Shown in pieces: positions 54,495-64,000 of a DNA stretch of 64,000 nt; positions within the stretch are counted from its first letter, which is position 1; every line of letters starts with the position of its first letter. Both the position numbers and the translations under genes were made by a program. The notes beneath the pieces were generated by a model that saw only the letters and a program-made list of their open reading frames with translations, was not told the origin of the DNA and did no database searches. This DNA is from Citrus sinensis. Its lineage: Eukaryota > Streptophyta > Magnoliopsida > Sapindales > Rutaceae. The stretch lies in NCBI RefSeq assembly GCF_022201045.2, contig NC_068560.1, positions 37,039,001 through 37,103,000 on the forward strand, written 5' to 3'.

Positions 54495-57400
54495 TGGTGA
54501 ACTTGAAACTCAAACTGAAACAGTGACAGACTGCAGTGATTACCGAAGGCAGAAGGGCTTTTGGGGCTTCTTTGGAATGGTTGCCATTTTACAAATAAAA
54601 TGAATGCGAAGGGCCAAGATGGATGAGAACACGTGGCTTTAATTTTCTGAAATGTCTCAATGGCTTCGGCCTCTATGTTCTGGAAACGTAAAGTTGTATG
54701 ACTCTCTTCTTTTTTTCTTTTCTTTTTTCCAAAAAATGAGGGCTGACGTGTCTCCACAATGTGGTTTGTTTGTTTGACAATCTGGTGAAGGATTAGTATA
54801 TTTACACGAGACACGTGATATTATTATGGAAATTTTATATAAATGACTCGAAAATTTTTGTGTTTTTAAAATATTGGTCACCCTAACTTTGTGTTGGTTA
54901 TATTTAGCCCAATATTTAATTTTTAGACCTAAATACCCTCAAACTTATCAACAAATTATCAAACAAACAACATTCTCAACAAAGCATTAAATCTCACTAT
55001 TCTCAACAAATTACCGAAAGTGACCATCCTCTACAAATCACTAAAATCATGAAACAAATATAGTTATACATAATGAAAATAAAATCATCAATTGGAAAGT
55101 AAAAAGTTAATGTTAGTATTTATTCTTCACAAACATGAGTCTTTTTTACTTCAATTGTTTGAAAACTATGTAGGTATTTTGAGTAAAAACGAAATAGGAG
55201 ATGAAACTAGCACTTATGTCACTTAATAACACTTTAATTCTTTTAATTATGAAATCATTATAGGTGTCTGTCACACCAAAATATAATCGGTACAGTGGCA
55301 CAAGTATATGGTATGACACATGTCACGTCAATATATGAGTCCTATGAGTGTTTATTACATCTAATTAGAGACTCATTTTTTTAACTATATAATCATTACA
55401 GGTGCTTGTTACACCAAAATATAGTCAGTATGGTGGCACTAGTGTATAGTATGACAGACACATGTAATAATTACATGCTCATTTATTAATTGTGTAATTA
55501 TTATTGGTGCTTGTTGTACAAAAAATACAGCATTGGTGTAATGGGTGCCACCCCCACATTATTTCCAATATTTTTCTGTGTACACCTATCGCATCAAATT
55601 CATGCAAGAATGTCATCCCTTCTAAATAAAAACACAAATTCACAACAACTAGACAAGATCATCAACACGACAACCACATAATACAAATAAATATTACAAG
55701 TCAAGATGCTTAATATGACATTTTATCAAACAAAAAATATTTTTGAGCAACAAATATTCAACTAATTGTTAAATTCTTAGAAATTTGATAAAAAAAATTA
55801 AAATACATCTTTTAAAAAGGCATTTCAACAAACACTTCATACACCATATTTATCAAATCTTAATTTCATTAAACATTTTTCACTCTCCATAGAAAATCAA
55901 TCCTAATGCTCATTTGTGATCCACCGATTTTAGGAGAAAGAGAAGCTACTATTTTGACTGTTTGGAATGACAAGGGTATTTTGGTCCAAAAGATTATAAT
56001 TGGCTAGATATGGTTGAAGATGTCAAGGTGGTTCGTTTTGAAAACACAAAAAATTTTAGGTTATTGGTGTAAATTTTCCTATTATTATGGGCTCGAAGGC
56101 TCGATGCCTGGCTTTTCTTTCCTATAATATCTTAAGTGGAGCCTGACATTTTGGAAATAGCTTTTGGGCTATACATCATCCGCAAATTTGTAATTGTTAT
56201 TGGGCCTTGGATGTTAATCCCAACATTAACTAAAAGACAATTTTTTTTTTATAAATTATAATCAAAGAGTTATTGATATTTACAATCAGAAATTATTCGG
56301 GACTCTTGTTGACCCTGTGCTGGGACTTGAACCTTGAGGGTATGGGCGTACCAATAGGTTATGCACTCATTGGCTAACTGAAACACAACAATTGATTACA
56401 ATAAAATTACAATAAATTAATCGTATTCGGACCATGAAAAATCTTTTGATTTAGTAAATATTAATATATCAATAATTATTAATTTATGAAGAAATATTTT
56501 ATTGTTTGAGAAAAGTAATCATGTTGTAGTACTTATTTACCTTAATTTAGTATTCATTATGCTTAATTTAAACAGTAGTTAATTATCTTTGGTATTAATT
56601 AGATTATTTTAGAGTTTTATTTTTATTTTATATTAAAGATGATATAGAGAACCTGTCTCGCAATTGTTGCAAAGCAGAAATACAAAATAAAGTTTCACAT
56701 TACAAAAGAGTTAAAGATGAGATTCAATTCCACATCAATTTCAAGAAGTAGCAAACAAAACTAAGAAAATATTTTATAGAAACCACATGAAATATCATAT
56801 TGATTTGGTTTTAAATTAAGTAATAATTAATTTATATAGTAAGTGGGTCCTATAAGAAAATGTAATTTTTTAAAATAATATTATCCAATAAATTTATCGA
56901 ATTACTAATTTAACATGTTAACCCCAAATCAGAACCAGTAAAATTTATTATTAAATAATTTTTTTAATTTATCAAAATTCTTCTGCATTTAAATTGGATA
57001 CATTCTTTGAAGTGATTGTTTCTGTTTGATTGCATTATTAAATCATGGAATTGGACTGGCCTATGTTTGGACAATAGTAGAATAGGACAAAAATTAAAAA
57101 TTAATTATGCACCCACCCTAAAGTGCTCAAATAATGCCACAGCTGCTTTGGGATAAGTTGGCAGTGGAAGAAGTAAGGTCTCAAATTAATTAATAGCTAT
57201 CTATATTATAAATTAATATTATTAAGAAATTATTTTAATATTAAAATATTTTAAAGAAATTAGATAATTAAATTTTTATAATTAAAAATAACTAAACAGT
57301 TATTTATAAAAACTTAATTTTGATATTGTATTTTAGTTAATAATAACATAAAAATTTATCTTTTGCAGTATTAAAAAAAGGTATGTTATTAGATGTGAAA

Positions 57401-57734
57401 ATTATATAAATATATATTACTTAAATTTAATAAGTTGTTGATAAAATTTAATTAATATTTTGAACAAATTTAGTTAAATTAGTCATTACTTTTTTTGTTA
57501 ATAAATTAAAAATTATAATCATATTCAATGCTATGCCACACCAAACAAAGGACAAGTCATTAAGTAAAGTTAATTTGATGGTATAGCACTACTATGGGCG
57601 CTTTTGTAATATGATAAAGAATATTTAGAATTAAAGGGAGATCAATTAAGAATTAAGACAAGTTTATAAATAGTAGTATTAATGTGCGTTGTGCACTATT
57701 TATTATTAAATAAAGACTAATATTAAGAAAAAAA
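54495..57734. other. repeat-rich intergenic DNA
   Basis: Very AT-rich with no supported gene. It contains a degenerate tandem repeat at about 55240-55545 (three copies of a unit with AATCATTA-AGGTG and CACCAAAATATA, spacing roughly 138 then 105 bp) and the SINE listed separately. Confidence 0.5.
56241..56376 (-). mobile_element. tRNA-derived SINE, reverse orientation
   Basis: On the minus strand the element begins near TTAGCCAATGAGTGC (A-box-like), has GGTTCAAGTCC (a good RNA polymerase III B-box) about 30 bp later, and ends in an A-run at 56241-56250. Possible target duplications AACTAAAAGACAA and AACTGAAACACAA (11 of 13 match) lie at about 56228-56240 and 56377-56389. The boundaries are approximate. 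Confidence 0.6.
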
Positions 57735-58152
57735 AGGAAAATTATCATTCGTATATCCTATATTTGCTCTGTTATAAAAAATACTACAACACTTTGAGGG
57801 TGTATCAATCGTCCACTTTTAGTTGACAAATGTATCAGTCGACCATCAAACCGTTAGTTGCCGTTTGAAAGTTAACAGAATTACAGTGAATTGACGATTT
57901 TACCCTTAAAAATTATCACTTGTATACCATTAAATTCTCTTTTTATCACTTGTATATCCTTAAATTATCACTTATATTATATGAAAAGACTAAATTACCC
58001 TTCTGACGTCATCATACTTAAACGGCAACTAACGATTTAGTGGTCAGCTGATATATTTTGTCAACTTAGGGTGGACGATTGATACACTTTTAAAATATTA
58101 TAGTATTTTTTATAATAGAATAAACTAAGGGTATACAAATGATAATTTTCCT
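57735..58152. mobile_element. foldback MITE with about 130-bp inverted repeats
   Basis: 418-bp stretch whose two ends are inverted copies over about 130 bp: AGGAAAATTATCATT at the left and AATGATAATTTTCCT at the right, continuing through GTGTATCAATCGTCCAC and CGTTAGTTGCCGTTT. The flanks are A-rich and I could not see a clean target duplication. It has no coding capacity. Confidence 0.8.
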
Positions 58153-58188
58153 AAAAGGGGTTAAAATATGATTAATATCTATTACTAA

Positions 58189-58533
58189 GGCTCCGTTTGG
58201 TACAGTTTATTAAATAGAGCTTATAACAGTAGAGCTTATACCAATAGAATTTTTGGACAAAAAGTTATTGGGTGTTTGGTTGTTAATAAAAAAAGTACTT
58301 TTGAACCATTAAACTGTGTGATATTTTTTATATTATATATTTTTAAAAATGCTCTATAGCCTCTACTTCCAAAAACTCAAATTTTAGACTTTTACTAGTT
58401 GAGGTAAATTAACTTATTTAAGCTAAAAAAACTCTATTAAAAAAATAACTAAATAACATAAAAAAATTTAAAAAATACTTATACGATTAAATAAGTACTT
58501 ATGGCTCTTAAATAAGCCATACCAAACATGCAC
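58189..58533. mobile_element. PIF/Harbinger-like MITE (diverged)
   Basis: 345-bp AT-rich element with imperfect inverted ends (GGCTCCGTTTGGTA and, inverted, GTGCATGTTTGGTA; further match in TTTATTAAATAGAGC and TTATTTAAGAGC). The flanking trinucleotides are TAA and TGA, one change from a TWA duplication. It sits directly upstream of the LisH/CTLH gene promoter. Confidence 0.55.
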
Positions 58534-58565
58534 TGATACCTGACGAGATTGAGGAAAGAGGAAGA

Positions 58566-58659
58566 TATAAAGGCACGTGTGGAGGCGCAACGCAGACAGA
58601 GAAGAGAAGAGAAGAGAAGAGAAGCGGTTTGGGATCAAGATAGATAGATAGATAGATAA
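58566..58659 (+). promoter_or_regulatory. core promoter and repeat-rich leader of the LisH/CTLH gene
   Basis: TATAAAGG at 58566-58573 is followed at once by a G-box (CACGTG, 58574-58579), then (GAAGA)n at 58600-58624 and (GATA)n near 58641-58658. The position, about 300 bp before the ATG at 58876, suits a promoter and 5' leader. Function is inferred. Confidence 0.5.
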
Positions 58660-58875
58660 TCTCCCAGTCGTTCCTTGTTCCTTTCTTTCAGATGCAAAAT
58701 ATCTTATTTGTACTAAAAAATCAAGATAGCCAAAACCTGGATGCAACCCCCGATCATCCACTTGATACAATTTGCAGAGACAGTAACGGCAGCCAGTCAG
58801 AATCCGCCACCTCTAAAAATCTTTATTGGTTTAAAAAATTAATTAATTAACTAACTAACTAAATTGTTTTCAATA

Positions 58876-61152
58876 ATGGACGTTGATCCTCGTCAGTACG
58901 AACATATTGTAAGTCGTTACTTTTACTCTTTTTTTTTCAGCAATAATTTAATAAAATAATGAAGATTTTTGGGTTTATGATGGTCTAATTATTACTTTGT
59001 ATTAATTTTAGTAATGTTTGTTCAAATCGCATGTGATGGTAAATTTGCTGACTTCTTGTTCTGGTTAATGATTGAAAGTTAGAATCCCTACTTTCGTGTT
59101 TATTGCTTTGCTTCAATTTGAAATACTGTTTACATTTTTATTTTGTTCTATCATCTGTGAATGTAGAGCTAGGGTCATGTTGCTGGTCGATGAAAATGGT
59201 TTATGTGGATTGCTATGTTATTTTGGCAAGTATTCGAAGCTTTTGAGAGGAATTTGTCGATATTTTTGAAACTTAGATAAGAGAAGTATGTATTTTGTGT
59301 AAATTCTGATAGTGGTTTATGTGGCTTACGGTAGATGAGCTTTGATGTCAGATACTTAGATTGAACATGGGACTTAAGAATTACCAATTGTGTAATTGAA
59401 TCAATGTGTAACAAGACTTCTCAAAAAAAAAAAAAAAATACTTCAGATTATTTCTATCGATCAGTATTTGGTTGTGATTTACTGCTGCATTTGTGCCAGC
59501 GTAAGGCTTGGCCAATTATTGGAAAATGCCTTCTTGGTTTGGCAAGGGGAGTGTGCATAGGGAAACTCAGTGGAAATGTTCTTGGTACAGTCACTGACTT
59601 TTGCTCATGTCTATGTGCTGTTACCATGAAAAATTCCCATAAAGACACAGCTAAAATGCTTGTTAATGTATCCTTATAACCAGTTAATGTGGCATACTTT
59701 ATCTCTTTGGGGTTTATCTGTACTTGTCACTTGCAGGCCATTAATGACAATGACATCCACAACATTGTCCTATCATATCTCGTGCATAATTGTTATAAAG
59801 AAACAGTGGATTCGTTCATTTCCTGCACTGGGATGAAGCAACCTGCTAATTGTCTTGAGGACATGGAAATGAGAAAAAGTAGGTGAAGCTTTTTCTTTTG
59901 CATTCAGTGCATTATACATTTATGGATTTGTCTGGCTCTGTCAGTTGTGACGCAATATTTCTTGCTGGGCTATGTGATTGTTATTCCTCACATGCTGCTA
60001 CTGTATTGACAAATCAATTTACTTCTCCATGTGTATCATGTGTGCAGATATAGTGAGGTCTAGATCATTTCCTTAACAGATCTGTTCGACAGCTTATTAA
60101 TTGTTAGTGCAAATTGCATTTGATTTGATCAGGAATTCTTCATTTTGCATTGGAGGGGAATGCACTCAAGGCCATTGAATTGACAGAAGAGCTGGCTCAG
60201 GATTTACTGGAGAAAAACAAGGACTTGCATTTTGATCTTCTGAGTCTTCATTTTGTTGAGCTTGTCTGCTCTAGAAAATGGTGAGTAAAAGTTAAAGGAT
60301 ATCTCCTGAAATATGAAAATTCAGACCGTTTCTTAATTTCATATCTTTTCTTAATGTCTATGGCAGCACAGAAGCTTTGGAATTTGCTCAGACCAAGTTG
60401 ACTCCTTTTGGGAAGGTTCAAAAATATGTTGAAAAGCTTGAAGTATGTTTCTTTCTGATGCAAAATTTAAGTATAATTACTGTATTATTTATTTTTGTAG
60501 TTTTTCCAGATTCTTGTCAGAGAATGAACGTGGTTTATTTCACTGTAGGATTTTATGGCTCTGCTTGCTTATGAGGAACCAGAGAAATCCCCAATGTTTC
60601 ATCTTCTTAGCCTGGAGTACCGGCAGCATGTTGCAGATAATTTGAACAGAGCTATTCTTGGTTTGTTATTTTAGCCAATTTTTGAATTTGCTGGTCATTC
60701 TTAAATTACATTGTAATACTCTATATTTAAATCTGCCCATTTCGTTTGGTTCCTATACATTGTCAGCACATGCAGAACGTCCAAGATATGCTGCAATGGA
60801 AAGGCTGATACAACAGACAACAGCAGTTAGACAATGTTTAAGTCAAGAGCTTGGCAAGGTATTGAAATGTTTTTAAACTGCATCTATTAACTCCATGTTT
60901 TGCTGATATCTTGACTGTTTTGAATACTTCCGGATGACTTTGCTCTTAAATAATATTGGACCTTTGATATTGTTTTGCCTTTGTATTCCTTGTGGTTGAG
61001 ACCACAGATGAGTATGTTGGGATCAATGAAATGGAAGAATGACAAATAATGCTTTTCGTTGATGTGCGTGGGTGGATATCTCACTCTCTTGATTTGTGCT
61101 TCTGTAGGATGTGCATCCTCCATTCTCTCTGAAGGATTTTATGAAAAGCTAA
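58876..61152 (+). CDS. LisH/CTLH-CRA domain protein (RanBPM/GID8-like)
   Basis: 215-residue protein. Exons are 58876-58908, 59737-59878, 60133-60280, 60367-60442, 60549-60660, 60767-60858 and 61108-61152, all joining in phase. A LisH motif spans about 12-45 (DIHNIVLSYLVHNCYKETVDSF). A CTLH domain spans about 60-115 (ALEGNALKAIELTEEL, LHFDLLSLHFVELV), and a CRA region follows (ALEFAQTKLTPFGK, DFMALLAYEEPEKSPMFHLLS). This arrangement occurs in RanBPM/GID8-type scaffold proteins of the CTLH (GID) E3 ubiquitin ligase. The plant protein lacks the SPRY domain of full RanBPM and is similar in size to Arabidopsis At1g06060 (recalled). Membership in a ligase complex is inferred from the family. Confidence 0.92.
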
Positions 61153-61977
61153 ATTGTTAGGCTTTTGTAACTTTGCTGGCTGAATGATCAAGGTCACTGA
61201 AGGTCTCGCTGCTGCTTATGATATTGTTGTACGGTCTAGTCAAGGATAGGCAGAATCATTAATGCCTGCATAAGTCTGAAAGTTGCAGTGTCAACCATAT
61301 CTCATGTATTGGGCTGTTCCTGCACCTGGAGAGGAATGCTTCTTATCATCATAGGCCAAAGAAAAGTGCTCTCAGGTTATACTCAGATTGGCTCCGTTTT
61401 AGTGGTTTAATTGATCCAAAAGTGTGGCTTGTATATTTTTGCTTGATTATCTCAAAATGGGTAGTTATTCAAATTATTTTGTAGTGTGATCTCAGGTTTT
61501 GATTTCACCCAACCAAGGAATTATGTTTATCCAATGGTTTAGGGAGAGTTTGATCTTTATTGTGCTTGTGGTATTCCTTTGATGATGAAGCAAGGTTGAA
61601 ATTGGGAGGGTATGGATCTGATTTTAGTCTTTCTCGTAAAAAAAAGTTGAGAAACTTGTAACATTTTCTCAGTGGACAAGTAGTTATGAGGATTGATAAT
61701 ACAAATGTGCACAATTCTACGTCAATTGATGATTGGTTTACTATTCTTCTCTTTGGTTTCTCAATACAATTATTTGCACTTCAATGGCGGCAAACATGTC
61801 CAGTCCACGTAAGCTTATCCTATCCAGCAAAAATACGCGCTGTGCCCGGCCCAAGATAAATGGCAGTATCCGACAACAGACCAAATGGACACTTGTCAAC
61901 CGTTTGGTGCAAGCAAAATCCTGAATAAAAAATTTGAAGGGCTAAAGCAAGAGTGATGATTATTGGCCCTTCATTTA
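61153..61977. other. 3' flank of the LisH/CTLH gene
   Basis: Contains the 3' untranslated region and intergenic DNA up to the PIF/Harbinger-like element. No further gene is seen. Confidence 0.4.
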
Positions 61978-62931
61978 GGTAGCGTTTACTTTTTAGATTG
62001 GATTGGGAATCTTGAGGAGTGAGAATCCTAGGATTGGGAGTGTAGAGTGGGAGTGGGAGTAGGTTGTTTACTTACACTGGAATGGAAATATAGATTAGAG
62101 ATCAGAATCCAATTTATGTGTTTACTTTGTCTTGGATTGGGAGTAAATAGTTTCAAATTACAATTTTATCCTTATTTAAAGAATTATAGTTTTTAATTAC
62201 AAAACTAATAAAAAATATATTTAATGAATAATATTTATTTTATTATATTTGTAAATTTATTATAATTATTAATATTCTTAATTATGAACAATAAATTATT
62301 AATTTTAATACAAAATGAAACCTTATTTTATTTTATTTAATATAATTATATTAAATTTATTATTATATAAAATAATAATATAATATTATTTAGTACAAAA
62401 TTAATATTTTCTTAGAATAAACTATTTATTATTATTATTATTAAATAAATATAATACTATTATTTTTAAAATAAATATAATAATATTACATTTATTAATT
62501 CTCTATTAATATAATAATATTATTTTAAAATAATTTTAACTTAGAATCAATGCAAATTATTATTTAGTTAAATATAATATTATTATTCAAATAAATATAA
62601 TAATATTATTCAAATAAATATAATAATATTTATTTTATTTTATTAATTATAAAATATTAAATTAAATTAAATTAAAAAAAATAAAAGGGTAAAAAAGGGA
62701 GAGGTGGGAGTGGATTCCCACTCCCACCTCCCCCAATGGGAGTCCCACTCCCACTCCCCACTCCAAAAATGGGTGGGGCCCACGGAGTGGGATTCTCACT
62801 CCCTTCCCATTTAGAGCAAGTAAACGCTGGAGTGGGAGGAATCCACACTCCTCACTCTCACTCCAGCAAGTAAACGCTGGAGTGGGAGGAATCCACACTC
62901 CTTACTCACACTCCAGCAAGTAAACACAACA
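61978..62931. mobile_element. PIF/Harbinger-like non-autonomous element
   Basis: 954-bp element flanked by TTA on both sides (61975-61977 and 62932-62934), with short inverted ends (GGTAGCGTTTACTT and, inverted, TGTTGTGTTTACTT). Subterminal regions are rich in GGGAGTGGGAGT-type motifs in opposite orientation at the two ends, and the centre (about 62180-62690) is almost pure A and T. At the right end a 50-bp unit is tandemly repeated (62815-62864 and 62865-62914). It has no coding capacity. Confidence 0.75.
62815..62914. repeat. 50-bp tandem repeat at the element end
   Basis: Two near-identical units, each starting AGCAAGTAAACGCTGG and containing GGAATCCACACTCC, followed by a partial third start at 62915. 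Each unit repeats the terminal GTAAAC motif, so the right end of the element carries several copies of its own terminus. Confidence 0.85.
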
Positions 62932-62934
62932 TTA

Positions 62935-63551
62935 GTTCATCAGTCTCTATTTTTCAATCAACTCTATTAAAAAATTTAAATTATTTTTTCTCTCCCCTTA
63001 CACTATGTCATGCTCAATATACCTAGAGATGGCAAAAGAGTTCACCAAATCAATTTTATATTGTATCAGGTTCGTGTCGATGGTGTCGTATCAAATTTAG
63101 ATTTATCCAAACACGATTTATTAATAATTTTGTTAAAATATTTAGATCTTAATTCAACATGAAAAATAAACTGATTATTTAATAACCTATTTAATATTTA
63201 TATATTTAATAAAGTTTACATAAAATATTTGCACAAGGTTTATATATATATATATATATATATAATATTATATATTGTGCAAACATTAGGATCTAACTAT
63301 TTTAATATTATACATTGAATTAGAAATGGGTAATGACAAAGCTTACCCTGGAATGAGTGAAAATGAATATTCCAATGCACGGCATGACATTAGAATTTAT
63401 GCACTTGATAAAACCGAAATTTCACTTGTGAAGTGAAGCCCACAGTTGACCCAACGGGACATGGACTCGGACTTAATAAACATCTGAACCAGTCCCGCCT
63501 AAATTAGGCTGTGTCTTCCGCCACATTTTGTCTCATTTGGCTCTAAGGTGA
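62935..63551. promoter_or_regulatory. upstream region of the Obg-like gene
   Basis: AT-rich with a (TA)n run at about 63241-63263. It presumably includes the promoter of the gene starting at 63552. No other gene is seen. Confidence 0.4.
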
Positions 63552-64000
63552 ATGAAGATAATGCCGTCTCTAGCATATCCTCTGTCATCGTCATCTTCAT
63601 CGTCATCTTCATCGTCATTTCTAACTCCGCACTCTTACAACAAAATACTATTCAACAATCAACTTATCTTTTTTTTTTTTTTTGAGAAGAACAATCAACT
63701 TATCTTAAAAAGGTATTCTCTTCAATTTCTCATTTCGCTCGTTTGTTCACATTTCTCTTTGCATTAACCGCTCATGGGCTTCTGGATGTTTTAAATTATC
63801 AATTCATTTGAATTTTTGTTTGGCTTTGTTTTATCTTTTGTCTTAGACGGCTAAGTCTTCTTATTGCAGTAATGTTCTCAAATATGAGAACTTGAGATAT
63901 GATTCAATCAGCTGCAGACATACAAGAACCAGGGAGTCCAATTCCACAAGCCCAGCTACATTAGTTAAGGAACCACACAAATATTTTGATCGCGTGCTCA
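63552..64000 (+). CDS. Obg-family GTPase, plastid-targeted, 5' part
   Basis: Start of a gene that continues past the window. Exon 1 is 63552-63712 and exon 2 begins at 63870 and stays open to the end; the phase-2 junction joins AG to T. The N-terminus is MKIMPSLAYPL followed by a run of eleven serines, a chloroplast-type transit peptide. Exon 2 ends in LVKEPHKYFDRVL, which matches the start of the glycine-rich Obg fold in plant Obg proteins. The GTPase domain lies outside the window. Obg proteins assist large ribosomal subunit assembly. A 36-bp in-frame duplication with a T-run lies in exon 1, encoding a phenylalanine run. The identification rests on a short stretch, and the upstream ATG at 63552 could be replaced by that at 63561. 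Confidence 0.6.
63654..63706. repeat. 17-bp direct repeats flanking a T-run in the transit peptide
   Basis: AACAATCAACTTATCTT occurs at 63654-63670 and again at 63690-63706, separated by a T-run and GAGAAG. The offset is 36 bp, exactly 12 codons. It looks like a target duplication around a tiny poly(T)-containing insert. Confidence 0.85.

Overview
This is a plant nuclear window. Genes are split by short AT-rich introns with GT-AG borders, GC content is low, and the protein families are typical of eudicots: cytokinin dehydrogenase, jacalin lectins, a DYW pentatricopeptide protein, a GH35 beta-galactosidase with a galactose-lectin tail, thioredoxin h, a plastid LON-domain protein and a papain-granulin protease. 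A woody eudicot (Citrus-like) is plausible, but that is an impression and the species cannot be proven from the sequence alone. I reconstructed exon junctions by hand from splice signals, reading phase and family similarity.

Layout. 57-1721 (+): last three exons of an RsmI-type rRNA methyltransferase. 2769-6994 (-): CKX5-type cytokinin oxidase, complete, 5 exons. 7-17 kb: gene-poor, with a solo LTR and a SINE. 16976-19543 (-): three-domain jacalin lectin, 7 exons. 20311-27365: an LTR retrotransposon (Athila-like gypsy, coding strand minus) that has lost most of pol. 29079-31751 (-): 890-residue DYW PPR protein. 32311-35509 (-): a second jacalin lectin gene that is decaying; it has a stop codon in a domain, a missing half-domain, and a solo LTR of another family inside an intron. 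40000-45139 (+): beta-galactosidase, 19 exons. 45861-46443 (-): thioredoxin h. 47852-48694 (+): LON-domain protein, single exon. 51811-54494 (-): XBCP3-type cysteine protease with granulin domain. 54.5-58.5 kb: repeats, a SINE and MITEs. 58876-61152 (+): LisH/CTLH protein. 61978-62931: PIF/Harbinger-like element. 63552 to the window end (+): start of an Obg-family GTPase.

The genes do not form a pathway or operon; each has its own promoter. From memory, the series CKX5, jacalin lectin, DYW PPR, thioredoxin h, LON protein corresponds to two duplicated Arabidopsis chromosome 1 segments (around At1g19715-At1g19740 and At1g75450-At1g75460), so the window looks like an unfractionated ancestral order.

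No new enzymatic system was found. The notable content is mobile-element biology (seven insertions with recognisable target-site duplications, including one small in-frame insertion in a transit peptide), the decaying lectin paralogue, and a GC-AG intron in the beta-galactosidase gene.
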